A stretch of 64,000 bases of DNA from CAVVDT01 sp963747005 (lineage in GTDB: Bacteria > Pseudomonadota > Alphaproteobacteria > Rhizobiales > Aestuariivirgaceae): contig CAVVDT010000013.1 of NCBI GenBank assembly GCA_963747005.1, positions 310,001 to 374,000 of the forward strand. The letters are read 5' to 3'. The notes beneath the pieces were generated by a model. The model had not been told where the DNA came from. It worked only from the letters and a program-made list of their open reading frames with translations, and searched no databases. This document shows positions 33,022 through 42,924 of the stretch, in pieces (position 1 is the stretch's first letter; each line of letters begins with the position of its first letter). Made by a program: the position numbers and the translations under genes.

Positions 33022-33390
33022 TTACTTCAATTCCACCGTCGCGCCGGCGGCTTCGAGCTTCTTCTTCAGCTCTTCGCCCTCGGCCTTGGAAACGGCTTCC
33101 TTGACGGTCTTGGGAGCGCCCTCGACCAGGTCCTTGGCTTCCTTCAGGCCAAGCCCGGTGATGGCGCGGACTTCCTTGATGACCTCGATCTTCTTGTCGC
33201 CGAACTTGGCGAGAATGACATCGAATTCGGTCTGCTCTTCCACGGCGGCAGCGGGAGCCGCAGCGGCGGCAACAGCCACCGGCGCGGCGGCGGAGACGCC
33301 CCACTTTTCCTCGAGCATCTTTGAAAGCTCGGCTGCCTCCATCACGGTGAGGCCCGAGAGGTCGTCGACGATTTTTGCAAGATCAGCCAT
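33022..33390 (-). CDS. rplL: 50S ribosomal protein L7/L12
   Basis: The 122-residue protein has an N-terminal dimerisation helix (LAKIVDDLSGLTVMEAAELS), an Ala-rich hinge (about 35-50) and the C-terminal domain with DKKIEVIKEVRAITGLGLKE that recruits translation GTPases. It is 51 bases after rplJ. Confidence 0.98.
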   Translation of the reverse strand: MADLAKIVDDLSGLTVMEAAELSKMLEEKWGVSAAAPVAVAAAAAPAAAVEEQTEFDVILAKFGDKKIEVIKEVRAITGLGLKEAKDLVEGAPKTVKEAVSKAEGEELKKKLEAAGATVELK

Positions 33391-33441
33391 GTATACACTC
33401 TTTCTTCGATCGGTTGAACCAGGTTCTAAGAGGCGAAACCG

Positions 33442-33960
33442 TCAGGCGGCCTCGCTCTTGGTGGCATAGGCGTTGAGGACCCGCGCCAGCTGACCGGCAG
33501 GCGCCTGCAGCACACCCGCGATACGGGTGGCCGGCGTCTGGATCATGCCGACGAGCCTTGCTCTCAATTCATCGAGCGAAGGCAGTTCCGCCAGCGCCTT
33601 CACGCCTGAGGCATCGAGCATCGTCGCCCCGAACGCACCACCCACAACGACCAGCTTGTCGTTTTGCTTGGCGAATTCGATGGCGATCTTGGGAGCCGCC
33701 ACGGGGTCGGCCGAATAGGCCAGCATCGTGGGACCCGTCAGGATATCGCTCAATCCCGAGGCCTGAGTGCCGTCAAGAGCAAGCCGTACCAGGCGATTCT
33801 TGGCGACTTTCAATCGCCCGCCGGCACCGGCCATGCGGCCACGCAGATCGTTGATCTGCGGAACCGTGAGGCCGAGATTGTGGGCCACGACGATCACTCC
33901 GGTGCTCGCAAACACCTGATTGAGGGTCGTGACGAGCTCTTTCTTTTCGGCTCTATCCAC
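33442..33960 (-). CDS. rplJ: 50S ribosomal protein L10
   Basis: The 172-residue protein has LRGRMAGAGGRLKVAKNRLV and a C-terminal helix that binds L12 dimers. With L12 it forms the stalk and in many bacteria represses its own leader. The ATG has GGAGAG a few bases upstream, directly after a long leader hairpin at 33977-34027. Confidence 0.97.
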   Translation of the reverse strand: MDRAEKKELVTTLNQVFASTGVIVVAHNLGLTVPQINDLRGRMAGAGGRLKVAKNRLVRLALDGTQASGLSDILTGPTMLAYSADPVAAPKIAIEFAKQNDKLVVVGGAFGATMLDASGVKALAELPSLDELRARLVGMIQTPATRIAGVLQAPAGQLARVLNAYATKSEAA

Positions 33961-33976
33961 TTGCTCTCTCCAGTTT

Positions 33977-34027
33977 GGCCCTTTAGCCTGCGGCCCCCTC
34001 GATCAGGGACCATCGGCTAAAAGGGCC
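33977..34027 (-). promoter_or_regulatory. L10-type leader hairpin upstream of rplJ
   Basis: On the mRNA GGCCCTTTTAGCC and GGCTAAAGGGCC pair over about 12 bp around a 26-base internal region, ending 16 bases before the rplJ ATG. Position and shape fit the L10(L12) autoregulatory leader known from other bacteria. I could not verify the kink-turn. Confidence 0.6.
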
Positions 34028-34312
34028 GGTGGACCAACCGCCGGAAACTCAATCACCGACCGAAAAGCGGCAGGTGAAACGCTTCAAGCGGCGCTCACTC
34101 GCCTGCCCGCCCCCTTGTTCCGTCGGCATTGCCGGCCGGACAGACGGGGACTGGAGATGTTCGAACCGATCCGCCCGTTACCCGGTTTCCCGGTTGGCAA
34201 GGCCAAATCCGTCTTCACACCCATCTCATGCAGGCTGGTCTTTTAAGCAGCACCTTCTCAAACGATGGTCCTGCGCCTGCAATCTCGGACAGGTTCGGCA
34301 CGCACGATCCTT

Positions 34313-34341
34313 TATTCAAACTCTCAAGGACCGGCTGCCAA
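34313..34341 (-). promoter_or_regulatory. promoter for rplJ-rplL-rpoB-rpoC
   Basis: Minus-strand TTGGCA (34336-34341), a 17-base spacer and TGAATA (34313-34318) lie in the 431-base rplA-rplJ gap, directly after a terminator-like hairpin. This parallels the E. coli rplJ promoter. No gene is seen in this gap. Confidence 0.6.
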
Positions 34342-34347
34342 CCGGTT

Positions 34348-34368
34348 GCGGGAAAAGATTTTTCCCGC
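34348..34368 (-). terminator. hairpin after rplA (possible partial terminator)
   Basis: GCGGGAAAA and TTTTCCCGC pair over 9 bp with a 3-base loop, 24 bases after the rplA stop. The T residues are inside the stem's 3' arm rather than after it, so termination may be incomplete. Confidence 0.5.
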
Positions 34369-34391
34369 CGCCGGAAACCCAATAGAACATC

Positions 34392-35096
34392 TCAGGCGGT
34401 GGCGACCGCCAGCGATGCCAGATCGACCTTCACGCCCGGCCCCATGGTGGAGCTGAGCGAAACCTTCTTCAGATAGGTGCCCTTGGCACCCTGCGGCTTG
34501 GCTTTCACCACCGCATCGACGAATGCCCGGATGTTGCCGGCGATGGCATCTTCGCCAAAACTCGCCTTGCCGACGCCGCCATGCACGATGCCGGCCTTTT
34601 CCACCCGGAATTCCACCGAGCCGCCCTTGGCTGCCTTCACCGCGCCCGCCACATCCGGCGTCACGGTGCCGACCTTGGGGTTCGGCATCAGGCCGCGGGG
34701 GCCCAGAACCTTGCCCAGGCGGCCGACCAGCGGCATCATGTCGGGCGAAGCGATGGCACGATCGAAGTTGATCTGGCCCTTCTGGATGGCTTCCACCAGG
34801 TCCTCGGCCCCGACGATGTCGGCGCCGGCCTTCTTGGCCTCTTCGGCCTTGTCGCCCTTGGCGAACACCGCCACGCGCACCGTGCGGCCCGAACCATTGG
34901 GCAACAGGCACACACCGCGCACCATCTGGTCGGCGTGACGCGGGTCGACGCCCAGGTTGAGCGCCACCTCGACGGTTTCGTCGAACTTGGCGGTAGCGCG
35001 CGCCTTGACCAGCTTCACCGCCTCATCGAGGCTGTAGGCCTTCGCCCGGTCGATCCCTTCGCGGGTGGCGGCAACTCTTTTTGCAATGTGTGTCAT
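34392..35096 (-). CDS. rplA: 50S ribosomal protein L1
   Basis: The 234-residue protein has the two L1 domains with ADQMVRGVCLLPNGSGRTVR, GPRGLMPNPKVGTVTPDV and the C-terminal STMGPGVKVDLASL. L1 forms the mobile E-site stalk. It is 5 bases after rplK. Confidence 0.98.
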   Translation of the reverse strand: MTHIAKRVAATREGIDRAKAYSLDEAVKLVKARATAKFDETVEVALNLGVDPRHADQMVRGVCLLPNGSGRTVRVAVFAKGDKAEEAKKAGADIVGAEDLVEAIQKGQINFDRAIASPDMMPLVGRLGKVLGPRGLMPNPKVGTVTPDVAGAVKAAKGGSVEFRVEKAGIVHGGVGKASFGEDAIAGNIRAFVDAVVKAKPQGAKGTYLKKVSLSSTMGPGVKVDLASLAVATA

Positions 35097-35101
35097 GGCC
35101 G

Positions 35102-35533
35102 TTACCCCACCACCTCGATGCCCATGGAGCGTGCCGAGCCGGAAATGATCTTGGCGGCGGCATCGATGTCGCGGGCGTTCAGGTCGACCAGCTTCTTTTC
35201 GGCGATCTCGCGCACCTGCGCCATGGTGACCCTGCCCACCGGGGCTGCACGCCCGGGCTCCTTGGAGCCGGCATTGAGCTTGGCCGCCTTCTTCAGGAAG
35301 TGCGAGGCCGGCGGCGTCTTCATGGAAAAGACGAAGGATTTGTCCTGGAAGGCGGTAATCACCACCGGAATGGGCGCACCTTGCTCCATCTGCTGGCTGG
35401 CCGCGTTGAAGGCCTTGCAGAATTCCATGATGTTGAGGCCGCGCTGGCCGAGCGCCGGGCCGATGGGCGGCGACGGGTTGGCCTGGCCGGCCGGCACCTG
35501 CAGCTTGATATAACCGAGTATCTTCTTTGCCAT
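35102..35533 (-). CDS. rplK: 50S ribosomal protein L11
   Basis: The 143-residue protein starts MAKKILGYIKLQVPAGQANP and has SPPIGPALGQRGLNIMEFCK, the thiostrepton-site domain, and a C-terminal 23S-binding domain ending SARSMGIEVVG. It lies 111 bases after nusG and 5 before rplA. Confidence 0.98.
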   Translation of the reverse strand: MAKKILGYIKLQVPAGQANPSPPIGPALGQRGLNIMEFCKAFNAASQQMEQGAPIPVVITAFQDKSFVFSMKTPPASHFLKKAAKLNAGSKEPGRAAPVGRVTMAQVREIAEKKLVDLNARDIDAAAKIISGSARSMGIEVVG

Positions 35534-35644
35534 CTCTTTAGTGTCCCTCGCCTGCCCGTTACCGGGACCGGCTGCTTGAGGTTAGTGGTCCGGCGGCAAA
35601 ACCGCCTCCCACCGCACAAACGGCGAGGCCGAAAGGCTCTATCC

Positions 35645-36175
35645 CTAGAGCTTTTCGACCTGACCGAATTCCAGTTCCACCGGCGTCGGCCGGCCGAAGA
35701 TCGACACCGCGACCTTTACCCGCGCGCGCTCCTCGTCCACTTCCTCGATCAGCCCGTTGAACGAGGCGAACGGCCCGTCGGCGACGCGCACCTGCTCGCC
35801 GACCTCGAAACTGATCGACGGGCGCGGGCGTTCGATGCCTTCCTTCACCTGATGCAGGATGCGCAGGGCCTCCTCTTCGGTGATGGGGATCGGCTTCTTA
35901 TCCGATCCGAGAAAGCCTGTCACCTTCGGCGTGTTCTTGATCAGATGGTAGGCCTGATCGGTCATTTCCATCTTTACCAGCACATAGCCGGGAAAAAATC
36001 TGCGTTCCGAGGTGATCTTGCGGCCGCGCCGCTGCTCCACCACCTCTTCGGTCGGCACCAGGATTTCCTCGAACAGGTCGCCGAGGCCCTTGGCCACCGA
36101 CTGCTCGCGGATCGAATCGGCCACCTTCTTTTCGAAGTTCGAGTAGGCGTGAACGATGTACCAGCGCTTTGTCAT
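35645..36175 (-). CDS. nusG: transcription termination/antitermination factor NusG
   Basis: The 176-residue protein starts MTKRWYIVHAYSNFEKKVAD, the NGN domain, includes FFPGYVLVKMEM, and ends with a KOW domain (VGEQVRVADGPFASFNGLIE). NusG couples RNA polymerase to the ribosome and Rho. It is 37 bases after secE. Confidence 0.98.
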   Translation of the reverse strand: MTKRWYIVHAYSNFEKKVADSIREQSVAKGLGDLFEEILVPTEEVVEQRRGRKITSERRFFPGYVLVKMEMTDQAYHLIKNTPKVTGFLGSDKKPIPITEEEALRILHQVKEGIERPRPSISFEVGEQVRVADGPFASFNGLIEEVDEERARVKVAVSIFGRPTPVELEFGQVEKL

Positions 36176-36212
36176 GTTCTCTCAAATCCGCCAAATCCGG
36201 CCAAATCCGGCC

Positions 36213-36407
36213 TCAAAGGCCGTAAAGCAGCTTTTCCACAGCCCAGTGCAGCGCCGCGTCCACGCCAAAGAAGAACAACGCCGCCAGCGCCACCATGATC
36301 ATCACCATGACGGTGGTGATCATCGTTTCCCGGCGGGTCGGCCAGGTCACCCTCGCGGTTTCCTGGCGCACCTGCTGGATGAACTGGAACGGGTTGGTCT
36401 TTGCCAT
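36213..36407 (-). CDS. secE: preprotein translocase subunit SecE
   Basis: The start at 36407 gives 64 residues, the minimal one-helix SecE: an amphipathic FIQQVRQETARVTWPTRRET segment followed by a single membrane helix (about 30-55, TTVMVMIMVALAALFFFG). It partners SecY. It sits between tRNA-Trp and nusG as in most proteobacteria. Confidence 0.97.
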   Translation of the reverse strand: MAKTNPFQFIQQVRQETARVTWPTRRETMITTVMVMIMVALAALFFFGVDAALHWAVEKLLYGL

Positions 36408-36497
36408 GTTCTTTCTTTTCGGCTCCCATTTGGAGCCCGTTGGCCATCCTGCCTCAAGCAGCGGGCTGGCGCTCATTCACTTCGACCTCATCGCCGG

Positions 36498-36573
<76 letters not shown>

Positions 36574-36612
36574 AATCAGGTCGCCTCCGGTACCGGGCGA
36601 AAAGCCGGTCCC

Positions 36613-37803
<1,191 letters not shown>

Positions 37804-37903
37804 CTTCTCTTTCCTGTTTTCGCGGTGGTGACCGCCATAATCTCGTCCGACCCGGGGCTTTGTCTCGCCGCTGACCGCTCCCCTTAAAGGGCGCCGGGTT
37901 TCC

Positions 37904-37977
37904 TGGAGCGGGTGAGGGGAATCGAACCCCCGTCTTCAGCTTGGAAGGCTATTGCTCTACCATTGAGCTACACCCGC
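37904..37977 (-). tRNA. trnG: tRNA-Gly (TCC anticodon)
   Basis: A 74-base tRNA with acceptor GCGGGUG/CACCCGC, discriminator U, anticodon UCC in CTTCCAA, T-loop GTTCGATTC and encoded CCA. It lies 100 bases before tuf2 on the same strand. Confidence 0.97.
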
Positions 37978-38064
37978 CTCGGGTACTTCAACTCCTTCGA
38001 CCAACCTGCCGGTTCCAAACCCTTTTTTCCTGCGCCTGCGCGATTGCCTGGCGGTTGGCCGGGC

Positions 38065-38149
38065 TGGTGGAGGGGGTTGGATTCGAACCAACGTAGGCGT
38101 AGCCAACGGGTTTACAGCCCGTCCCCTTTAGCCACTCGGGCACCCCTCC
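38065..38149 (-). tRNA. trnY: tRNA-Tyr (GTA anticodon)
   Basis: An 85-base class II tRNA with acceptor GGAGGGG/CCCCUCC, anticodon GUA in CTGTAAA, a long variable arm (GGCTACGCC region), T-loop GTTCGAATC and encoded CCA. It is the first product downstream of the promoter at 38223-38251. Confidence 0.97.
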
Positions 38150-38188
38150 AGGACCATGGATTCGGCATCTAGGCAGCGCAATACATCA

Positions 38189-38211
38189 CACCCGGCCTTG
38201 CGAGCCGGGTG
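38189..38211 (-). promoter_or_regulatory. leader hairpin between promoter and tRNA-Tyr
   Basis: CACCCGGC and GCCGGGTG form an 8-bp stem with a 7-base loop a few bases after the predicted start point. It may protect or mark the precursor for processing; no T-run follows. Confidence 0.4.
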
Positions 38212-38222
38212 CGACCGGCCGC

Positions 38223-38251
38223 TTTATGCAAGCCCTGCCCGGCCTTGTCAA
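38223..38251 (-). promoter_or_regulatory. strong promoter for tRNA-Tyr, tRNA-Gly, tuf2, tRNA-Trp, secE, nusG
   Basis: Perfect minus-strand TTGACA (38246-38251), a 17-base spacer and CATAAA (38223-38228), preceding the tRNA-tuf2 unit. It lies 57 bases after the tatC stop. Confidence 0.75.
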
Positions 38252-38307
38252 CCGGATTCGCCGGGTTCCGCCAATCACTTCGCGTTGTCCGGACTCCAGT
38301 TCTGAAC

Positions 38308-39129
38308 CTAGTCCTTCTTGGCCAGTTCATCATCGCGCGCCGCCGCTTCGGCGCTGCGCTTTTTCTCCGCCAGCCGCACCATGTAGATGGCGACCTCGTA
38401 AAGCCCGATCAGCGGAATGGCCAGGCCGATCTGCGAAAACGGATCGGGCGGGGTAAAAATGGCCGCCAGCGCCACCACACCGACGATGGCATAGCGCCGG
38501 CCGTGTTTCAGTTGCTGCGACGTGATGATGCCGACCCGCCCCAGAAGCGTGAGCACCACCGGCATCTGGAAGCAGATGCCGAAGGCGAGGATCAGCGTCA
38601 TCACGAGGCTGAGATATTCGCTCACCCTGGGCAGCAGTTCGATCTGTGCCTGGCCGTTGCCGCCGGTCTGCTGGAAGCTGGCGAAGAACCGCAAGGCCGC
38701 CGGCATGATGATGAAGAACACCACCGCCCCGCCCATGACGAAGAGGATCGGCGTGGCGATAAGGTAGGGCCGGAAGGCGTCGCGCTCGTTCTTGTAGAGG
38801 CCGGGCGCCACGAACTTGTAAATCTGCAGGGCAATCAGCGGAAAGGCGATGCACAAGCCGCCGAACATGCCGATCTTGAGCTGGGTGAAGAAGTATTCCT
38901 GCGGTGCGGTATAGATGAGGCGCAACGGGTGGTCGCTGCCGATGGCCCAGCGATAGGGCCACAAAAGGAAATTGAAGATCGGCGTTGCTACCGCGAAACA
39001 GGCGATGAAGGCGATCAGGAAGCCGATGCAGGCCCTGATGAGCCGCGTCCTGAGCTCCAAAAGGTGCTCCATCAGCGGCGCCTCGGTGGAGTCGATGTCT
39101 TCCTTGCTCATGTCCGTGGGCGCGTCCAC
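38308..39129 (-). CDS. tatC: Sec-independent protein translocase TatC
   Basis: The GTG at 39129 overlaps the tatB stop by one base; an ATG at 39111 is the alternative. The 273-residue protein has six membrane segments and the TatC signatures PLMEHLLELRTRLIRACIGF and the YLSLVMTLILAFGICFQMPV region, with the short FYKF-like cytoplasmic loops. TatC with TatB binds twin-arginine signal peptides. It is the last gene of tatABC; no serS follows, unlike many relatives. Confidence 0.97.
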   Translation of the reverse strand: MDAPTDMSKEDIDSTEAPLMEHLLELRTRLIRACIGFLIAFIACFAVATPIFNFLLWPYRWAIGSDHPLRLIYTAPQEYFFTQLKIGMFGGLCIAFPLIALQIYKFVAPGLYKNERDAFRPYLIATPILFVMGGAVVFFIIMPAALRFFASFQQTGGNGQAQIELLPRVSEYLSLVMTLILAFGICFQMPVVLTLLGRVGIITSQQLKHGRRYAIVGVVALAAIFTPPDPFSQIGLAIPLIGLYEVAIYMVRLAEKKRSAEAAARDDELAKKD

Positions 39130-39563
39130 TAACTGACCGCCTTGCCGGCTTTTTCACCGGCGACCGGCTTGTCGGGCGCGGGCGCCGGGGCCGGTTCGCT
39201 GCTTGCGGTCTGGGCGGGCTTGGCAGCTTCGGCCGGCGCATCGGCCTTGGCGCCGTTGCCGGAAGACGCCGCCGGCTTGGTCACGCTGTCCTCGATGGCG
39301 CTCTTGATGTCGGCGTTGGATTTCTCGATATCGGTGACGGTGAAGTTGGACATCTTGTTGATGTCGGCCTTCACCTCATCGAGGCCGGCCTCCTTGGTCG
39401 CCTCGTCCAGATGGCGCTGGAATTCGCGTGCCATCGACCGCATCTTCGACGTGAACTGGCCGATGGTGCGCAACACCTTCGGCAGGTCCTTGGGTCCGAT
39501 GACGATCAGCGCCACGATCGCGATGACGACGAGCTCGCTCGAACCTATGCCAAAATCGAACAT
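39129..39563 (-). CDS. tatB: Sec-independent protein translocase TatB
   Basis: The ATG at 39563 (MFDFGIGSSELVVIAIVALI) fits the family start better than 39575 and gives 144 residues. One N-terminal membrane helix is followed by VIGPKDLPKVLRTIGQFTSK, an amphipathic helix and an acidic/Ala/Pro-rich tail. It is coupled to tatC by overlap. Confidence 0.95.
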   Translation of the reverse strand: MFDFGIGSSELVVIAIVALIVIGPKDLPKVLRTIGQFTSKMRSMAREFQRHLDEATKEAGLDEVKADINKMSNFTVTDIEKSNADIKSAIEDSVTKPAASSGNGAKADAPAEAAKPAQTASSEPAPAPAPDKPVAGEKAGKAVS

Positions 39564-39646
39564 GTGCGGCGCCATCCTTCACGCGCGCAAGCCGCCCCGG
39601 CCGACAATCGGTCCCGGCTGAGCGGCACATCCAAAGCCGGTCGAGC

Positions 39647-39883
39647 CTAGCTCTTGGCCTCGCTGTGGGAATTGGCGTCGACCTTGGTCGCCCGATCGGC
39701 GTCCTGCTCGATCGACTTGGCCGTGTCGGCGGCATTGGCCTCGTCTTCGGCCAGGCCCTTCTTGAAGCTCTTGATGCCCTTGGCGACGTCACCCATCAGG
39801 TTTGATATCTTGCCGCTGCCGCCGAACAACACAAGCACCACGGCCAACAGGATCAGCCAGTGCCAAATTGAAAAGCTACCCAT
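39647..39883 (-). CDS. tatA: Sec-independent protein translocase TatA
   Basis: The start at 39883 gives 78 residues: MGSFSIWHWLILLAVVLVLF membrane helix, then GSGKISNLMGDVAKGIKSFK amphipathic helix and an acidic tail. It forms the Tat pore. It is 83 bases upstream of tatB and 209 after scpB. Confidence 0.96.
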   Translation of the reverse strand: MGSFSIWHWLILLAVVLVLFGGSGKISNLMGDVAKGIKSFKKGLAEDEANAADTAKSIEQDADRATKVDANSHSEAKS

Positions 39884-40092
39884 AGTCTCCAACTCCCTCG
39901 GTTCCACCCGCGTCCTGGCCCCTCGGGACCATCCGTTGGGCCGCACTATCGCAAAAACGCCGACGCCCCGCAACCAAGCCGGCACAAGCGCAACCGCGCT
40001 CGTTCAAACTTCATTCTCATATGGTTATCGCCGAGCGGATTTGCAAAGCCCGCATTCGGCCGCAGCACGCCGGGCGACGCGGTTCTCCTGCC

Positions 40093-40848
40093 TCAGTCCC
40101 GCTCGTCCTCGCCGGCAACCGCCTCGGGCAGGTCCATTTCCAGTGCCGGCAGGTCGTCGCCCTCGCCCACCGGATCCTCATCCGGGCCTAACGCATCATC
40201 GGACGGCGGCGACGGCACCAGGAAGTCGGGCGGCAGGTTCTGGTCGAGCAGGCCCGCCGCCTTCAGTTCGTTGAGCCCCGGCAGATCGCCGGTCTCGTTG
40301 AGGCCGAAATGCTCCAGGAAACCCGGCGTCGTGCCGTAGGTGACGGGACGGCCCGGCGTACGCCGCCGCCCGCGCAGCTTCACCCAGCCGATTTCCATCA
40401 ACGTGTCGAGCGTACCCTTGGAAATGGCGACCCCGCGGATTTCCTCGATGTCGGCGCGGGTGACCGGCTGGTGATAGGCAATGATCGCCAGCGTCTCCAG
40501 CGCTGCCCGCGACAGCCGGCGCTGCTCCACCGCCTCGCGGCGCAACAGGAAGCTCAAATCGCCCGCCGTGCGGAACGCCCAGCGCCCGTCGACCTGCACC
40601 AGGTTGACGCCACGGCGGTGATAGAAATGGCGCAATTCCTCCAAAACGGCCACCACGTCGGTTCCCGCCGGCAGGACCGAGGCGATGTCGTCGGCGGCCA
40701 CCGGCCCGGCGGCGGCGAACAGTACCGCCTCCACCACGCGGAGCGCATGGGCGGCATCGGCGCCGGGATGCATGGCCACGGTATCCTCCGTGTCGCCTCC
40801 CTCGGCCGAAGGCTCGGCGGATCGTACCAGGCTCATCGTCTTGGCCAT
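40093..40848 (-). CDS. scpB: segregation and condensation protein ScpB
   Basis: The 251-residue protein has the ScpB winged-helix region (VVEAVLFAAAGPVAADDIAS, then ALETLAIIAYHQPVTRADIE, GVAISKGTLDTLMEIGWVKL and PGRPVTYGTTPGFLEHFGL). An acidic, Pro-rich C-terminal tail (after about 205) is an alphaproteobacterial feature. It forms the SMC-ScpAB condensin with the scpA product encoded 15 bases upstream. Confidence 0.95.
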   Translation of the reverse strand: MAKTMSLVRSAEPSAEGGDTEDTVAMHPGADAAHALRVVEAVLFAAAGPVAADDIASVLPAGTDVVAVLEELRHFYHRRGVNLVQVDGRWAFRTAGDLSFLLRREAVEQRRLSRAALETLAIIAYHQPVTRADIEEIRGVAISKGTLDTLMEIGWVKLRGRRRTPGRPVTYGTTPGFLEHFGLNETGDLPGLNELKAAGLLDQNLPPDFLVPSPPSDDALGPDEDPVGEGDDLPALEMDLPEAVAGEDERD

Positions 40849-40863
40849 GGGCTCGGGACTCCT

Positions 40864-41703
40864 TCAGGATACGGCACGGACGGGACGCAGGGCCCGGCGG
40901 CGCATGAATATGGGTTTGAAGGCCCCCTCCTGGCGCAGTTCCAGGTGGCCTTCGCGGGCCAGTTCGAGGCCGGCCGACAGCGATGAAGCCAGCACCGTGC
41001 GGCGGCGTTCGGGTTCGATGAGGTATTCGGCCATCCATTGATCGAGCGGACTCCAGTCGTCCATCACCCCGATGAGGCGCTCCAGCACCGCGCGGGCCTC
41101 CTTGATCGACCAGGTGGGCAGCGGTCTGACGGTATAGTGGCGCACGCTCGCCCGCCGCTGGCGGCGCTCGGCATAGGCCTTCAGCAGGTCGATCAGGTTG
41201 TCGGCGTAAGTCTCCTCGGTGACGACGACAAGCGGCTCGGGCTGGCCGCGCTGGAAGACATCGCGGCCGAGCACGTTGCGGGCCATGAGCTGGGCGGCCG
41301 CCTCGCGCATGGCTTGCAGGCGTTGAAGGCGGAAGGCGAGCCGGGCGGCCAGTTCCTCCGCCGGAATGTCCTCGCCATCGTCGCCGGCATGCGGCAGCAA
41401 CAGGCGCGACTTCAGGAACGCCAGCCACGCCGCCATCACGAGATAATCCGCCGCCAGTTCCATGCGCAGCCGCTTGGCCTGGTCGATGAAGCTGAGATAC
41501 TGCTCGGCCAGCGCCAGGATGGAGATGCGGGTGATATCCACCTTCTGGTTGCGCGCCAGTTGCAACAGCAGATCGAGCGGACCCTCGAAGCCCGCCACGT
41601 CGACGATCAGGTGATCGTCATCGCTGGTAGCACGCCGCACCGGCCCGTCGCCATCCGGCCACAGGTCCTCGGTTTCTCCCGGCTTGTCCGTCGTCACCAC
41701 CAT
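40864..41703 (-). CDS. scpA: segregation and condensation protein ScpA
   Basis: The 279-residue kleisin has the family signature GFEGPLDLLLQLARNQKVDI near residue 40 and a C-terminal winged helix that would bind the SMC head. It bridges SMC and ScpB in chromosome condensation. It is 116 bases after nagZ and 15 before scpB. Confidence 0.96.
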   Translation of the reverse strand: MVVTTDKPGETEDLWPDGDGPVRRATSDDDHLIVDVAGFEGPLDLLLQLARNQKVDITRISILALAEQYLSFIDQAKRLRMELAADYLVMAAWLAFLKSRLLLPHAGDDGEDIPAEELAARLAFRLQRLQAMREAAAQLMARNVLGRDVFQRGQPEPLVVVTEETYADNLIDLLKAYAERRQRRASVRHYTVRPLPTWSIKEARAVLERLIGVMDDWSPLDQWMAEYLIEPERRRTVLASSLSAGLELAREGHLELRQEGAFKPIFMRRRALRPVRAVS

Positions 41704-41819
41704 GTCGGCTCCGCTACCCAGTATCTTCCACCCCTATTGTGCCGGCGTGCAAGTGATTCGCGCGAGGGGCCCGGGCGGCTTATCCGCAACCCATCCGGCC
41801 GCTGGACGGTGGCGGCCGG

Positions 41820-42833
41820 TCAGGCATTTTCCGTCAACGCCTCAAGCGCTGCAAGCGAGGAGGCGGCCCCGGCCCCGTCTGGCGCCCGCCGGCGGGCAAG
41901 CGCGGCGTGGGCGCGTTCTTCCGCCCTGCCCGCCAGCACCGGTGCGGCACCCGCCACCCGGCGCATTTCGTCGAGCCGGCCGTTGCAGTGCAGGAGCATG
42001 TCGCAACCCGCCGCCACCGCCGCTTCGGCCCGTTCCGCCAGCGATCCCGACAGCGCCTGCATGGAAAGATCGTCGGTCATCACCAGCCCGTCATAGCCGA
42101 TCAGCCCGCGCACCACCTCGGCCATCACCCGGGGCGACAGGGTTGCCGGCCGTTCGGCATCGACGGCCTCGTAGACCATGTGGGCGGTCATTGCCATCGG
42201 CAGGTCGGCGAGCGCCGCGAACGGCACGAAATCAACCCGCTCGAGTTCAGCCAACGTGGCCGTAACCCGCGGCAACCCGTGATGACTGTCGGCATCGGCA
42301 CGGCCATGGCCGGGAATGTGCTTGATCACCGGCAGCACGCCGCCGGCCATCAGCCCTTCGGCCGCCGCCCGCGCCAGCATGGCCACCGCTTCGGGGCAAT
42401 CGCCATAAGCCCTGTCGCCGATGACCGGATGGCTTCCCGGCTGCGGTACATCGAGCACCGGCAGGCAGTCGACGCTGATGCCCGCCGCGTGGAGGTCGGC
42501 GGCGATCGCCCGGCCGCCGGCGCGTGCCGCCTTGAGGCCCGCCAGGGCATCCTTGCGATAAAGCGCCCCGAAGGCGCGGGCCGGCGGATAGGCCCGCCAG
42601 TTGGGCGGCCCCAGGCGCTGCACCCGCCCGCCTTCCTGATCGATCAGCACCGGCGCGTCGGCCCGCCCGACGGCAGTGCGAAACGCTTCGACGAGCGCCC
42701 GGATCTGCGCGGTATCGGCGACATTGCGCTTGAACAGGATGAGGCCCCAGGGCTCCTCGGCCGCAATGAAGGCCACCTCGGCAGCGCTCAGCTTAAAGCC
42801 CTCACAACCGCAGATGAAGGCCTTGACCGCCAT
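41820..42833 (-). CDS. nagZ: beta-N-acetylhexosaminidase (peptidoglycan recycling)
   Basis: The 337-residue GH3 enzyme has KHIPGHG (171-177) followed by the DSHH dyad region (182-185) and the nucleophile motif TDDLSM (253-258), all NagZ-specific. NagZ removes GlcNAc from muropeptides in the cytosol. It is 91 bases after the SPOR gene, a neighbourhood shared across Alphaproteobacteria. Confidence 0.96.
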   Translation of the reverse strand: MAVKAFICGCEGFKLSAAEVAFIAAEEPWGLILFKRNVADTAQIRALVEAFRTAVGRADAPVLIDQEGGRVQRLGPPNWRAYPPARAFGALYRKDALAGLKAARAGGRAIAADLHAAGISVDCLPVLDVPQPGSHPVIGDRAYGDCPEAVAMLARAAAEGLMAGGVLPVIKHIPGHGRADADSHHGLPRVTATLAELERVDFVPFAALADLPMAMTAHMVYEAVDAERPATLSPRVMAEVVRGLIGYDGLVMTDDLSMQALSGSLAERAEAAVAAGCDMLLHCNGRLDEMRRVAGAAPVLAGRAEERAHAALARRRAPDGAGAASSLAALEALTENA

Positions 42834-42924
42834 GCCAGAAGAACTCCGATTGAGGGGTTTTACCGTTACCGACTGACATCATTGCGGCCGGCCACGGACT
42901 CCGGATGCGCCGCGCGGAAAACCG

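Noticed and set aside
38189..38211. Hairpin before tRNA-Tyr considered as the tatC terminator
   Set aside because: It lies downstream of the consensus promoter for the tRNA unit and has no T-run, so a leader hairpin is more likely.
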